Positions 8,857 through 18,842 are shown, counted from the stretch's first letter. The stretch is 64,000 nt of DNA from a candidate division WOR-1 bacterium RIFOXYB2_FULL_45_9 (GCA_001771575.1 MEUD01000001.1:541277-605276), one strand, 5' to 3'. Translations and numbers: made by a program. The notes: a model not told the origin generated them from the sequence alone.

Positions 8857-10158
8857 TTAGGTTAAGCGTTTGAAGCCGGAATGGCAGACCGGCCCTTTCA
8901 GGCATTTTTTCGGATCGCCGGCCGCCGCTTTGGCCAGGAACGCAAAGACTTCATCGATCGCCTGGCAATAACTGTCGACCTGTTTCGCCTGATGGGCGAA
9001 GGAAGCGTAAAAAGCGGTTGTCGCCAGAAAACCAAGTTCCAGCATCCGTTGAGTATATAAAGTTTTCATGACCAGCGGTTCAGCGGCCTTGAAAGAAAAA
9101 TGGCCGAGCGGATCGATCCCACCGATCTCGATCGGCAGATTATATTTAGCGGAGGCCGCTTGCCAGGCCGCTTTGACCTGCCGCCCAACTTTGATCAGAT
9201 GGGCCGGGACATTCTCTTTTTCCAGTTTGTTGATCGTCGCCAGCGAGGCGACCGGACCAAGCCGTTCGGTCCAGTAAGTACTGCTGATAAAACTATCCTG
9301 CGCCCGTTCCATGACCGATTGGCGGCCAATGATCGCCGCCATCGGATAACCGTTGCTGATCGCTTTGCCGAAGACCGCGATATCAGGCTCGAGGCCGTAA
9401 AGCAGATGCGCTCCACCGATATTAAGCCGCCAGCCCGAGGTAATCTCGTCCAAGATCAGGACGATCCCCTTCTTGGTCGCGACCTCCCGGACGGTCTGTA
9501 AGAATTTTTTGTCCGGTTCGTCGTTCCTGATCGTTTCCATGACGATCGTTCCGACTTCATTGTCTTCGACTAGTTTCAAAAAGGCTTCGGTATCGTTATA
9601 TTTAAAAGCTAACGCTGTCCCGGCCAGAGCGCGCGGCACGCCGAGCGGATTGAGGCCAGGGAGGAGATGCCCGTCAAGCGAGCGGTCATCGGAGAGGTTC
9701 GCCGCCAAGTACCAATCATGCCAGCCGTGATAGCCGCAAAAGACAACTTTATCTTTCCCCGATTTCGCCCGGCCGATCCGGACCGCGACCCCAACCGCTT
9801 CGCCGCCGCTCCGGGCGTAGCGGACCATCTGGGCCCAGGGATGAAGCTGGACCAATTTTTCCGCCAGTTCAACTTCTTCCGGCACGTTCAGGGTCGTCAT
9901 GCTCCCATTATCAACCGCCGCTTTGACCGCTTTGTTAACGTCTTGGTCGGCGTAACCGAGGATACAGGCCCCGATCCCCATGTAACTGACGTCAAGATAC
10001 TTCTTCCCGTCCAGGTCCCAAACCTCGCACCCTTGCGCTTTGTCATAATAAGCCGGCCAGAAATCCGGCAGAAATAGTTCGGGTCGTTTGGAAAGGAGCT
10101 GGGTCCCGCCCGGGATCAATTTCTTCGCTTTTTTATAGAGATCTTGTGATTTGCCCAT
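8857..10158 (-). CDS. Class III (glutamate-1-semialdehyde type) aminotransferase
   Basis: A 433-residue PLP enzyme of the glutamate-1-semialdehyde aminomutase/aminotransferase family. Motifs in order are YARSGGEA (phosphate loop), YHGWHDWY, LILDEITSGWR and AVFGKAISNGYPM with the PLP lysine at 265. Position in a nonulosonic acid operon next to an SpsF-like CTP transferase is a repeated arrangement of surface-glycan loci, so it probably aminates a sugar or sugar-derived aldehyde. It is not a tetrapyrrole gene by context. The C-terminus (CLKGPVCHSGFKRLT) has two Cys residues and looks like an added tail. Confidence 0.75.
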   Translation of the reverse strand: MGKSQDLYKKAKKLIPGGTQLLSKRPELFLPDFWPAYYDKAQGCEVWDLDGKKYLDVSYMGIGACILGYADQDVNKAVKAAVDNGSMTTLNVPEEVELAEKLVQLHPWAQMVRYARSGGEAVGVAVRIGRAKSGKDKVVFCGYHGWHDWYLAANLSDDRSLDGHLLPGLNPLGVPRALAGTALAFKYNDTEAFLKLVEDNEVGTIVMETIRNDEPDKKFLQTVREVATKKGIVLILDEITSGWRLNIGGAHLLYGLEPDIAVFGKAISNGYPMAAIIGRQSVMERAQDSFISSTYWTERLGPVASLATINKLEKENVPAHLIKVGRQVKAAWQAASAKYNLPIEIGGIDPLGHFSFKAAEPLVMKTLYTQRMLELGFLATTAFYASFAHQAKQVDSYCQAIDEVFAFLAKAAAGDPKKCLKGPVCHSGFKRLT

Positions 10159-10168
10159 TGGTTCGCTC

Positions 10169-11041
10169 CTATCTCTTCAGTTCCGGGAAAAGCCCGCCAA
10201 GCTTCGCGATAAAATCGCGCGGCTCGACCAGCCGTTTCTGTTCATCCAGAATAATATGCTTCTTCCCCGACTGAACGATCGAATACAGCGGTTTTTCGGT
10301 AAGGTTGGCGCTCTGTTGTTCGCACCCTTTGATCCCGACCTGCATGTTCATTCTGGCGACGTCGGGATTATCGTCGAGCCAGGTATAGACCTCGCGCAGG
10401 TCGAGCGGCCGCCCCTTATAAAGCGCTTCGTATATTTTAGTGATCATATCGATATCGATCTTTTCGTCGATCGTCAGCCGGTATTCCGGCCGGCAAAGGT
10501 CGATGTCGATCTCGATCCCCCGGGACTTAAACTCTTCGAGATGCTCTTTAATGTAAAGCGAGATCGCCGCTCCCCGGTAATGTTTATGGACTTCGCGCAT
10601 CGCGTCGAGGGAAAGCAGTTCCGATAAGGTCCCCTGGATCATCGTCATATTGGAAACGTATACCAGGTCCTGATAATTCTTCTTAAATTCTTCGACAAAA
10701 CGCGATGCACTGTCGATATCAAAGATCGGCGAGTCGCAGGTCACCCGGATAAAAGCGTCAGCCCCTTCCCGTTCGCAAAGTTGAATGTGGCGATCGACGA
10801 TATCTTGTTCCGCGCCGGCAAACCAGCCGCAGCCCAGGCTTTCCGCTTCTTCGATCAATGGCTTATTTTTGGGATCGTTCGAGGTCGCCAAAAACACTCC
10901 GTCCAACCCTTGCACCGCTTTCATCCTTTCAACGTGATGGGCAAAGATCGACTTGCCAGCCATCTTTAAAAGGACTTTCCCCGGCAAACGGGTCGAAGAC
11001 ATCCGGGCTGTGATGGCGCCGATAACCTTTTTATTCGCCAT
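10169..11041 (-). CDS. SpsF/PseF-like cytidylyltransferase
   Basis: A 290-residue nucleotidyltransferase of the SpsF (CTP_transf_3) family. The signature ITARMSSTRLPGKVL is at residues 8-22; VTCDSPIFD follows near 107, and RLTIDEKIDIDMI near 210 carries the metal-binding acidic residues. PseF enzymes belong here, so this is a candidate to make CMP-pseudaminic acid. The last 80 residues form a separate extension. The start is the ATG at 11041, spaced 7 bases from AAGGA; an upstream in-frame ATG lies inside the preceding gene. The stop of that gene and this start are separated by only 2 bases. Confidence 0.75.
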   Translation of the reverse strand: MANKKVIGAITARMSSTRLPGKVLLKMAGKSIFAHHVERMKAVQGLDGVFLATSNDPKNKPLIEEAESLGCGWFAGAEQDIVDRHIQLCEREGADAFIRVTCDSPIFDIDSASRFVEEFKKNYQDLVYVSNMTMIQGTLSELLSLDAMREVHKHYRGAAISLYIKEHLEEFKSRGIEIDIDLCRPEYRLTIDEKIDIDMITKIYEALYKGRPLDLREVYTWLDDNPDVARMNMQVGIKGCEQQSANLTEKPLYSIVQSGKKHIILDEQKRLVEPRDFIAKLGGLFPELKR

Positions 11042-11043
11042 AT

Positions 11044-12027
11044 TTAGATCCTTTCCCATTTTTTTGCGGCGGCCGCCCGGTCGGCGGCAAGCGCCAATTT
11101 AAGAACAGGGATATTTTTTTCGATCGAGTTGAACGTTTCCCGTCCGGCGGCGGCGCAGGCCAGAAAATATTTGATCTCGTCGACGTACATCTGGTTGTAT
11201 AAAACTTCCAGTTCCATCTTTTGCCAGGCCCATTCCGGCTTTTTGACACTGATCGTGCCGATCCGGCCAAAAGCAAAATCCCAGACTGCCGTCCCCTCCT
11301 CGCTCACCACTTTACAGCGCCGGGAGTAACCATGTTGAAGATAGTCCAAATGAATGGTCGCCACCACGCCGGATTTGAACCTGACGATCAGCTCAACGTG
11401 GTCTTCGGTGTCCATCTTTAAATTAGAGAGCATCCCTTTATCGCAAATGACCTCGACCGGTTCGCCAAAGAACCAAACCGCGTAATCAAGCTCGTGAATT
11501 GCGTCGAAAATCAAGTTGCCACCCATTTTCCGGTTCGCCATATAATGGGTTTGATAATCCTTTTTCGCGAAGGGGAGAAAAAAACCGAATTCCAGGTTCG
11601 CCCAGAGGATCCGTTTGAATTCCGGATCGGTGGTCAGGATTTCGTGGAGGAGGGCGACCGCCGGGTGAAAACGGAGGTTGCAACCGACCATCGTCACCAA
11701 TTTTTTTTCCTTGACCAAGGAGGCCAGTTCCGCGACCCCGTCGAGCGAAATAGCCAGCGGTTTTTCAATGAAGAGATGGCACCCGGCGGTGGCGCAAGCC
11801 TTAGCCGGCTCTAAATGCTGATTGCTGAAAGTGCAAATGAAGGCGGCCTCCGGTTTAACTTTCGCTAACGCTTCTTCAAGCGAGAGAAAAGTTCCCCGGG
11901 TCCGGTCGGCAATTTTTTTTAAATTCTCGGCGTTCAAATCGACCGCGTAGACATCGTGCCCCAGTTCGGCCAGATTCTCGATATGCCGGCCGCCGATCGA
12001 ACCGGCGCCAACTACCAGGGCCTTCAT
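11044..12027 (-). CDS. Gfo/Idh/MocA-family NAD(P)-dependent dehydrogenase
   Basis: A 327-residue oxidoreductase. The Rossmann motif VVGAGSIGGRHIENL is at residues 4-18, the EKPLAIS motif that positions the catalytic Lys is near 92-98, and the C-terminal beta-sheet half has DAIHELDYAVWFFG near 175, which carries the conserved catalytic His region. Proteins of this type oxidise or reduce sugar hydroxyl/keto groups and are frequent in nonulosonic acid loci. It overlaps the radical SAM gene by 4 bases. Confidence 0.8.
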   Translation of the reverse strand: MKALVVGAGSIGGRHIENLAELGHDVYAVDLNAENLKKIADRTRGTFLSLEEALAKVKPEAAFICTFSNQHLEPAKACATAGCHLFIEKPLAISLDGVAELASLVKEKKLVTMVGCNLRFHPAVALLHEILTTDPEFKRILWANLEFGFFLPFAKKDYQTHYMANRKMGGNLIFDAIHELDYAVWFFGEPVEVICDKGMLSNLKMDTEDHVELIVRFKSGVVATIHLDYLQHGYSRRCKVVSEEGTAVWDFAFGRIGTISVKKPEWAWQKMELEVLYNQMYVDEIKYFLACAAAGRETFNSIEKNIPVLKLALAADRAAAAKKWERI

Positions 12028-13526
12028 TTTTTTTCTCCCTGGACGGTTTTTTGTTCTTTGGCCGCCCGTTTCCGGTAAAAAGCGGTCAGGAATTTCTTGA
12101 AAAGCAGTTTGTCGATTGGTATCTTGTAGAACATAAAATGATTGCGAAGCCCGGCTATCTTAATAAACAGGGTGTTGATCAGCCGATCTCGCCCATTATC
12201 GAGCTGATGGTTGCCGACCCGCGATTCCGATTCCATGTTTAGATAGTAAGCGGCGCTTTCGGAAAATTTGCCGTTCACCTGCCAGGGACGGACATATTCG
12301 GACGCGGTGTACATGTCAATGACCGCCCGGCTGGTCCATTCTTTAAAATCTTTCGGTTCGGTCAGATACCCTTCTTTTAACAGTTGTTGGGTCAATTCGC
12401 ATTTTGGATATGGGCGAAAAGTCCCGACCCCGCAGGTAAACAATGGGTAGCGCCGCAATTTATTGATAAACGCGACCGTCTGCTTGATGTCGCCAAGCTT
12501 TTCCCCCGGGATCTCCAGGATAAAAGATGACCGCGGGATAATCCCGTGTTCATCGCATTTTTTGACCGCGTGTTCCGCTTGTTGGGGAGTGATCCCCTTC
12601 TTCATCAGTTTAAGGGTGTGCGGCGAGCCAGATTCGATCCCCAGCGTCAACTGGATCAAGCCAGACTCTCTCGCCAGGGCGAGCGTATCGTCGTTAAGCA
12701 TCGTTTCATTGAAATAATCGACACGGCATTCCCCGTCCCAGGTGATATTCAAGCCAAGTTTAATGATCCCGGCGCAGATCGCCCGGACCCGGTCGCAATC
12801 GACGAAGAAATTGTCGTCCAGTATCTTGAGGTGGGTCAGCCGGTACTTTTTGACGATCTGTTCGATCTCGGCCAGGACCTTGGCGGCGCTTTTTTTCCGG
12901 TAGCGCCGGTTATCGGCCACAACATTGATGCAGAAAGTGCATTTTGACGGACAGCCCCGACTGCTCTCGTACGGGAGCCAGCGCATCGGTTGGGGAACGA
13001 ATTCCGAAAGTTTATCGGTGAGATAACTGTTGATGAACGTCTCAATATGCTCTTCCAGGCTGTAGTCCGGAAAAGGCAACTTTTCCATATCGAGGATCTG
13101 TTTCGGAAAGATCTTCTTCTCGATCTTCCGGCCCTCTTTCAGGGCAGTCGCGATCTCCAGAATATGATCTTCCCCTTCCCCGGCGATCACGTAGTCAACA
13201 TACTCGCACTTGGCCATCTGTTCCGGAAAAAGAGTGCAATGCCATCCGCCCACAACCACGGGAACATTGGTATTTTCCTTGATGAATTTGATGGTTTCGT
13301 AGGCATCGGGGGCCTCCGAGGTCAGGATCGCGACGGCCGCCATCAAGGCCCCTTCCAGTTCTTTCTTGATGGTGACAAGATGGTCCTGCTCAAAGGCGCT
13401 ATTAATAATTTTTATCTCAAAGCCGGCGGCATGGAGCTTGGAACCGAGCAAGATCAGGTTAAGAGGCGGATAATTATTATAGTTATAAACGTTCTTTGGC
13501 CGGATCAGGACGATCTTATCTGCCAT
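12024..13526 (-). CDS. B12-binding-domain radical SAM protein
   Basis: A 500-residue protein with an N-terminal cobalamin-binding-type Rossmann domain (about residues 5-135, with VVVGGWHCTLFPE near 93) and a radical SAM core beginning at SSRGCPSKCTFCIN near 190, which holds the CxxxCxxC cluster ligands. DGECRVDYFNE, LTLGIESGSPHTLKLMKKGI and SFILEIPGE are the usual core strands. Such enzymes do C-methylation or carbon-skeleton chemistry; in this operon it may tailor a sugar. It overlaps pseC by 11 bases. It lacks the His of a canonical DxHxxG B12 loop as far as I can see. Confidence 0.78.
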   Translation of the reverse strand: MADKIVLIRPKNVYNYNNYPPLNLILLGSKLHAAGFEIKIINSAFEQDHLVTIKKELEGALMAAVAILTSEAPDAYETIKFIKENTNVPVVVGGWHCTLFPEQMAKCEYVDYVIAGEGEDHILEIATALKEGRKIEKKIFPKQILDMEKLPFPDYSLEEHIETFINSYLTDKLSEFVPQPMRWLPYESSRGCPSKCTFCINVVADNRRYRKKSAAKVLAEIEQIVKKYRLTHLKILDDNFFVDCDRVRAICAGIIKLGLNITWDGECRVDYFNETMLNDDTLALARESGLIQLTLGIESGSPHTLKLMKKGITPQQAEHAVKKCDEHGIIPRSSFILEIPGEKLGDIKQTVAFINKLRRYPLFTCGVGTFRPYPKCELTQQLLKEGYLTEPKDFKEWTSRAVIDMYTASEYVRPWQVNGKFSESAAYYLNMESESRVGNHQLDNGRDRLINTLFIKIAGLRNHFMFYKIPIDKLLFKKFLTAFYRKRAAKEQKTVQGEKK

Positions 13527-14649
13527 TGACGCACTCCTTTACCACCGTAATCACTGTTTCGACTTCCTGATCGCTCATCTTCGGATAGAGCGGCAGAGTG
13601 ATGGTGCTTTCATAATAAGCTTCGGCCCGTGGACAAAGCCCTTTCTGATAACCTAATTGGCTATAGTACGGCTGCCAGTAAACGGGGATGTAATGAACGT
13701 TAACACCAAGTCCTTTGGCGCGCAGGGCGTCAAATATCTTTCGCCTGTTCCCTTTGACCATGATCGGATAAATATGCCAGGCGGAACGGCAATCGGTTTT
13801 TCCCTGAATGGTCGCCAGCCCGGGCACATTTTTAAAAGCGGCCTGATAGCGGGCGACTATCTCCCGCCGACGGGCGACAAATTGGTCGAGCTTTTTCAGT
13901 TGGCTCATCCCCAACGCCGACTGAAAATCGGTCAGGCGGTAGTTAAAACCAAGCGCCTGCATTTCGTAAACCCAGGGGCCGGGATCTTTTTCGGCAAGAA
14001 GTTTTGGGTCGCGGGTGATCCCATGGGTGCGGAAGGTTTTAAGTTTTTCATAAAAGTCTTTATTGTTCGTCAAAACCATCCCCCCCTCGCCGGTGGTAAT
14101 GTGCTTGACCGCGTGAAAGCTAAGGATGGTCATGTCAGAATACTGGCCGGCGCCGATCTTTTTCCCCTGATAATCGGCACCCAGCGCGTGGCAAGCGTCT
14201 TCGATCACCGTTAAATTTCGCTCTTTGGCCAATTTAGAGAGGGCCGCCATTTCGCAAGGCTGTCCGGCATAATGGACCGGCAAGATCGCTTTGGTCTTGG
14301 CGGTAATTTGTCCGGCAACGGCGGTTGGATCAAGATTGATGGTCTGGGGATCGATGTCGGCAAAGAGCGGCTTGGCGCCGCAGTAAAGGACGGCGTTGGC
14401 GGTCGCTACAAAGGTGATCGGGGAAGTGATCGCTTCATCCCCCGCTTTGAGCCCGGCGGCAAAACAGGCGCCGTGCAGGGCCGAAGTCCCGGAGTTGAAT
14501 GCGACCGCGTATTTGGCGCCGCAGTAGCCGGCCGTTTTAGCTTCAAATTCGTCGACCAGCGGCCCCTGTGTCAGGTAAGCGGTTTTTAGCGCCTGGGCGA
14601 CCGCCGCGATATCCTCATCATCAACCCATTGCGTCGCGTATGGGATCAT
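13516..14649 (-). CDS. pseC: UDP-4-amino-4,6-dideoxy-N-acetyl-beta-L-altrosamine transaminase PseC
   Basis: A 377-residue DegT/DnrJ/EryC1 aminotransferase, second enzyme of pseudaminic acid synthesis. It starts MIPYATQWVDDEDIAAV, has the FNSGTSALHGA loop at 51-61, IEDACHALGA with the cofactor-binding Asp151, and SFHAVKHITTGEGG with the PLP Lys182; these are PseC-type motifs. An AAGGAG site that overlaps the pseB stop codon (14652) precedes the ATG. Position right after pseB supports the call. Confidence 0.9.
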   Translation of the reverse strand: MIPYATQWVDDEDIAAVAQALKTAYLTQGPLVDEFEAKTAGYCGAKYAVAFNSGTSALHGACFAAGLKAGDEAITSPITFVATANAVLYCGAKPLFADIDPQTINLDPTAVAGQITAKTKAILPVHYAGQPCEMAALSKLAKERNLTVIEDACHALGADYQGKKIGAGQYSDMTILSFHAVKHITTGEGGMVLTNNKDFYEKLKTFRTHGITRDPKLLAEKDPGPWVYEMQALGFNYRLTDFQSALGMSQLKKLDQFVARRREIVARYQAAFKNVPGLATIQGKTDCRSAWHIYPIMVKGNRRKIFDALRAKGLGVNVHYIPVYWQPYYSQLGYQKGLCPRAEAYYESTITLPLYPKMSDQEVETVITVVKECVNGR

Positions 14650-14651
14650 GG

Positions 14652-15879
<1,228 letters not shown>

Positions 15880-15915
15880 ATAATATAGTATAGGAGGTTA
15901 TTCAGGGGCTGTCAA
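15880..15915 (-). promoter_or_regulatory. Promoter of the pseudaminic-acid glycan operon
   Basis: A perfect TTGACA -35 box (15910-15915) and TATACT -10 box (15887-15892) are separated by 17 bases. The predicted start of transcription is at 15880, one base before the ATG of the regulator gene, so the mRNA would be leaderless. Confidence 0.8.
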
Positions 15916-15918
15916 GTC

Positions 15919-15956
15919 CTAGTCAGATCTAGTCATTACTAGTCTTTCCACTAGTT
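15919..15956 (-). repeat. Phased GACTAG direct repeats upstream of the pse operon promoter
   Basis: On the minus strand ACTAG/GACTAG units occur four times; on the plus strand CTAGT begins at 15919, 15929, 15939 and 15951, giving 10-, 10- and 12-base steps, about one helical turn. The array ends 3 bases before the -35 box and overlaps the last codons of the FAD-oxidase gene. A regulator-binding array is likely. Confidence 0.65.
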
Positions 15957-17037
15957 GAGCGATCGCCATTGAAGCGGTCAGACCTGGGGATTCGATCCCG
16001 ATCAGATTGATAAAACCGGGATAACCGTTAGCCGACTCCTCTTTAATAACAAAGTCGCGGAAACCGTCGTCCGGGCCCTGAAGTTTTGGCCTGATCCCGG
16101 AAGTATCCGGGCTAAGCATCTCTTCTTTCAACCAGGGGAAATAGGTCCTGGCCGCGTGGTAAAACTCCGTCCGCTTAGCCGGGTCGACCTCATAATTTAA
16201 ATTCTCGCCATAATGGGCATCAGGCCCTAAACGGATCTGTCCGGTCAGGTCTAGCGTGGCGTGGACTCCAAGTCCATATCCTTTCTTATGAGGGACCGGA
16301 TAAACCAGATGGTGAATTTTCCCTTTGGCCCCGGGAATGGAAAAGTAATCTCCTTTGCATGGATAAAGATTATAATGCAGTTTTTTGACATCGAAACCGG
16401 CCAATCCAGCAACCTGGTCCGAACCCAGCCCGGCCGCGTTAATAACCTGTTCAGCCAGGATTTTTTCGCCGTTCGAAGTTTCAATTATATATCCACCGGA
16501 TTGTTTACTGATACCGGTAACTTCATGATTAAAAGCAAAAAGCGTTCCATTGGCCTGCGCCTGCTGGTAGTAATATTTCATTAAACCGTGGGAATCAATG
16601 ATCCCGGTCGTGGCCGACATGATCCCGGTCAGGGCAAAAACATTCGGTTCCAGCTTTTTAACTTCGGCTTCGGTCAGCAGGCTGATCCCCGGAACGCCGA
16701 TCGCCTGGCAATTCTGATAGATATTCTCGATCTCTTTTTTTTCTTCTTCATTGGTGGAAATGATCACTTTTCCGCAATTTTGGTATTTGATCCCGGCCGC
16801 TTTGCAAAGTTGATAAAGGAGCGGGTTTCCCTCAAGGCATAGTCGGCTCTTCAGAGTATTGGGAGGATAATAAATACCGGCGTGGATAACTTCGCTGTTC
16901 CGACTGCTGGTCTCCTGGCCGAAACCGTCATGTTTCTCAAAGACTATCAGATCACCGTCATGTCGGTCACTTAACACCTTGGCAATGGCCAGGCCGACAA
17001 CGCCGGCGCCGATTATTGAAACAGCCACCTTTTCCAA
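15919..17037 (-). CDS. FAD-dependent oxidoreductase, L-2-hydroxyglutarate oxidase (LhgO) type
   Basis: A 372-residue DAO-fold flavoprotein. The FAD dinucleotide motif VSIIGAGVVGLAIA is at residues 7-20, the GQETSSRNSEVIHAGIYY segment near 41-58 is typical for LhgO/L2HGDH, and INAAGLGSDQVA near 200 is the second FAD contact. It would oxidise a 2-hydroxyacid such as L-2-hydroxyglutarate with electrons going to the membrane. It follows the chain-length gene by 3 bases, an odd partner for polysaccharide export. The last codons, in the phased repeat array, are rich in Thr/Arg/Ser and may be imposed by the regulatory DNA. Confidence 0.75.
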   Translation of the reverse strand: MEKVAVSIIGAGVVGLAIAKVLSDRHDGDLIVFEKHDGFGQETSSRNSEVIHAGIYYPPNTLKSRLCLEGNPLLYQLCKAAGIKYQNCGKVIISTNEEEKKEIENIYQNCQAIGVPGISLLTEAEVKKLEPNVFALTGIMSATTGIIDSHGLMKYYYQQAQANGTLFAFNHEVTGISKQSGGYIIETSNGEKILAEQVINAAGLGSDQVAGLAGFDVKKLHYNLYPCKGDYFSIPGAKGKIHHLVYPVPHKKGYGLGVHATLDLTGQIRLGPDAHYGENLNYEVDPAKRTEFYHAARTYFPWLKEEMLSPDTSGIRPKLQGPDDGFRDFVIKEESANGYPGFINLIGIESPGLTASMAIAQLVERLVMTRSD

Positions 17038-17040
17038 TGA

Positions 17041-17937
17041 CTAGACCTTTTTATAAGTGGAGCTTGAAATATTCTGCCAATATTCAAGAAAAAACGCCAA
17101 AAACACCGAACAAAACGCACCAAAAACAAATCCAATCACAAAATTAAGCACGATTTTATGCTTCAACGGTTTTACTGGTCTTTCCGCTGGATCAATTATT
17201 GAGAACGGGGTCAACTCTTTTGACTCGTCAAGCTTTGCAGACTCATACTCTTTTCGCAACATTACGTATGTTGAATTTTGGATCTCATATTCCCGTTCCA
17301 ATCTTTTCAGCTCAACACCTTGCAGTTCATTCGGATCACTGGATAGAAGAGTGAATTTCTTTATCGCGTTTTCAGCGAGCCGCAGTTCGCCCTCAATCCT
17401 GGGTAATTGACTTTCAATATATTCTTTTTTCTTTCTGGCTTCAGTATAATTAATTTTTTTCCAATATTGTTCCCCTGCCGCGACCATCGCATTGGCTATA
17501 TCGGCGGATAGAATGGGATCTTCAGTTAAAACCTTTATTTCCATTAAATCGGTACCGGATATGTCAACCATCGACATCAATGATTTGATCAATTCCTGTT
17601 TTTTAATTTCCGGGGAATCCCATCCTGTTATTTTCTTGTCCAAACGAAGCGAATCAAATACTATCTCCGCCACGCTACGGCTTTCCATGATCTTCGGAAA
17701 TTCGGCCGCTCCACTCCCTGTTTTAAAACCCAACATACTCGCCAATTGACCGGTAGCCGATGAGCCCGAACCGGTAGTCTCTTTTAATAAGATCGATACT
17801 TTCGCCTCATATACGTCTTTCCTTGACAAAGAAGGTAAACCAAAGAACAACATCGCGCCAACAGTGATAACCAGTACCAGTGGCCACCTTTTGATTACTA
17901 CCGCCAAATAATCGCGAAGATTAATATCTTCATCCAT
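17041..17937 (-). CDS. Wzz-type polysaccharide chain-length determinant
   Basis: A 298-residue inner membrane protein with a cytosolic N-terminus (INLRDYLAVVIKRWPL), a first membrane segment (LVLVITVGAMLFFGLP), a long periplasmic coiled-coil region, and a second membrane segment near the C-terminus (VLNFVIGFVFGAFCSVFLA) preceded by the PAERPVKPLKHK proline motif. No kinase domain is attached. It should set chain length and connect to the export channel encoded just upstream. The ATG at 17937 is preceded by AAGGAGC; the longer frame starts inside the wza-like gene. Confidence 0.85.
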   Translation of the reverse strand: MDEDINLRDYLAVVIKRWPLVLVITVGAMLFFGLPSLSRKDVYEAKVSILLKETTGSGSSATGQLASMLGFKTGSGAAEFPKIMESRSVAEIVFDSLRLDKKITGWDSPEIKKQELIKSLMSMVDISGTDLMEIKVLTEDPILSADIANAMVAAGEQYWKKINYTEARKKKEYIESQLPRIEGELRLAENAIKKFTLLSSDPNELQGVELKRLEREYEIQNSTYVMLRKEYESAKLDESKELTPFSIIDPAERPVKPLKHKIVLNFVIGFVFGAFCSVFLAFFLEYWQNISSSTYKKV

Positions 17938-17953
17938 CTCTGGTTGCTCCTTT

Positions 17954-18694
17954 CTATCTAGCAAACGTGTTATACAATGCAACAAAAGTCAGGATCATCG
18001 AAGAAAAACTGCCGAAATCGGAAAAATAGAAGAATTGCGCCGGGACATTGATAACATCACCGGGCTCGATCGCCATATCATCTTTCGCGTTGCCATTAAA
18101 AATAACCTCCGAACCATTAATATTGTATTTTTTGTCCTTTCTGGTAATAGTAGAAAAAGTAATGTTCGCTCGCGGAGTCGGACCTCCGGCATAGCTGATG
18201 TAATCGGAATATTTCCTCTCCGGGATATATTCAAACCGCCCCGCCTTGGCAACTTCCCCGTAGACCGACACATACTTCTTCTCGCCAACATACAAAGGCT
18301 TATCTTCCGACCCCGTTAAATATATTTGAACTTTACGCGGCTGGATAAGTCTAAAAGAAAAAAGATATTTTTCCGAATATACCCCTTTTATCTTATCGCT
18401 GATCAATTTTTTCGCTTCAGGAAGGGTCTTCCCCAAAAGCAACATTTCTCCAACTTTGGGAAAAAAGATCTTTCCATCCGGGCCAACGGTAAACTTATAA
18501 TTCAAAGAAAGGTCGTTCTCACCGACTATTAAATTCGCTTCAACCATATCCCCCGGCGCCAGTTTATAAACCGATTCATCAATATTATCTCCAACTATGT
18601 ATCCGTCATTCATATCCGCCACTGAACTATCTAATTGCGGAAAAACAGGAGAAACAAGGGTAAGAATCAGGCCAATTATTATATATTTTTTCAT
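17954..18694 (-). CDS. Wza-type polysaccharide export protein (Poly_export plus SLBB)
   Basis: A 246-residue secreted protein with a signal peptide (first 20 residues, ending VSPVFPQ) but no lipobox cysteine. The Poly_export domain starts at YKLAPGDMVEANLIVGEND and runs to about 130, then an SLBB domain (VSVYGEVAKAGRFEYIPE near 140-157) and a C-terminal hydrophobic helix (MILTFVALYNTF). It would form the periplasmic/outer membrane exit channel. A GAGGAAGG site precedes the ATG. It leads an operon with the chain-length and FAD-oxidase genes. Confidence 0.85.
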   Translation of the reverse strand: MKKYIIIGLILTLVSPVFPQLDSSVADMNDGYIVGDNIDESVYKLAPGDMVEANLIVGENDLSLNYKFTVGPDGKIFFPKVGEMLLLGKTLPEAKKLISDKIKGVYSEKYLFSFRLIQPRKVQIYLTGSEDKPLYVGEKKYVSVYGEVAKAGRFEYIPERKYSDYISYAGGPTPRANITFSTITRKDKKYNINGSEVIFNGNAKDDMAIEPGDVINVPAQFFYFSDFGSFSSMILTFVALYNTFAR

Positions 18695-18727
18695 CGGTTT
18701 CCTTCCTCGCTTATCAATACATACGTA

Positions 18728-18743
18728 ACAGAAGCGCTCCTGT
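18728..18743. repeat. 16-base imperfect palindrome in the wza leader
   Basis: ACAGAAGCGCTCCTGT has two 8-base arms with one mismatch. It lies in the predicted 88-base untranslated leader of the export operon and could be a repressor site or a small hairpin. Confidence 0.4.
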
Positions 18744-18782
18744 TTTATGGCAATAAATTGCGGAAAATGGAGCGGAATAAAT

Positions 18783-18818
18783 CGTGTTAATTATGGCATT
18801 TTAGACGTAAAATGTCAA
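18783..18818 (-). promoter_or_regulatory. Promoter and overlapping operator of the polysaccharide export operon
   Basis: The -35 box TTGACA (18813-18818) and -10 box CATAAT (18790-18795) are 17 bases apart; transcription should start near 18783. A perfect inverted repeat CATTTTA-GACG-TAAAATG (18797-18814) fills the spacer and touches the -35 box, the place a repressor would bind. Confidence 0.7.
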
Positions 18819-18842
18819 TTATCAGGCGTCGCGATTTAAAAT

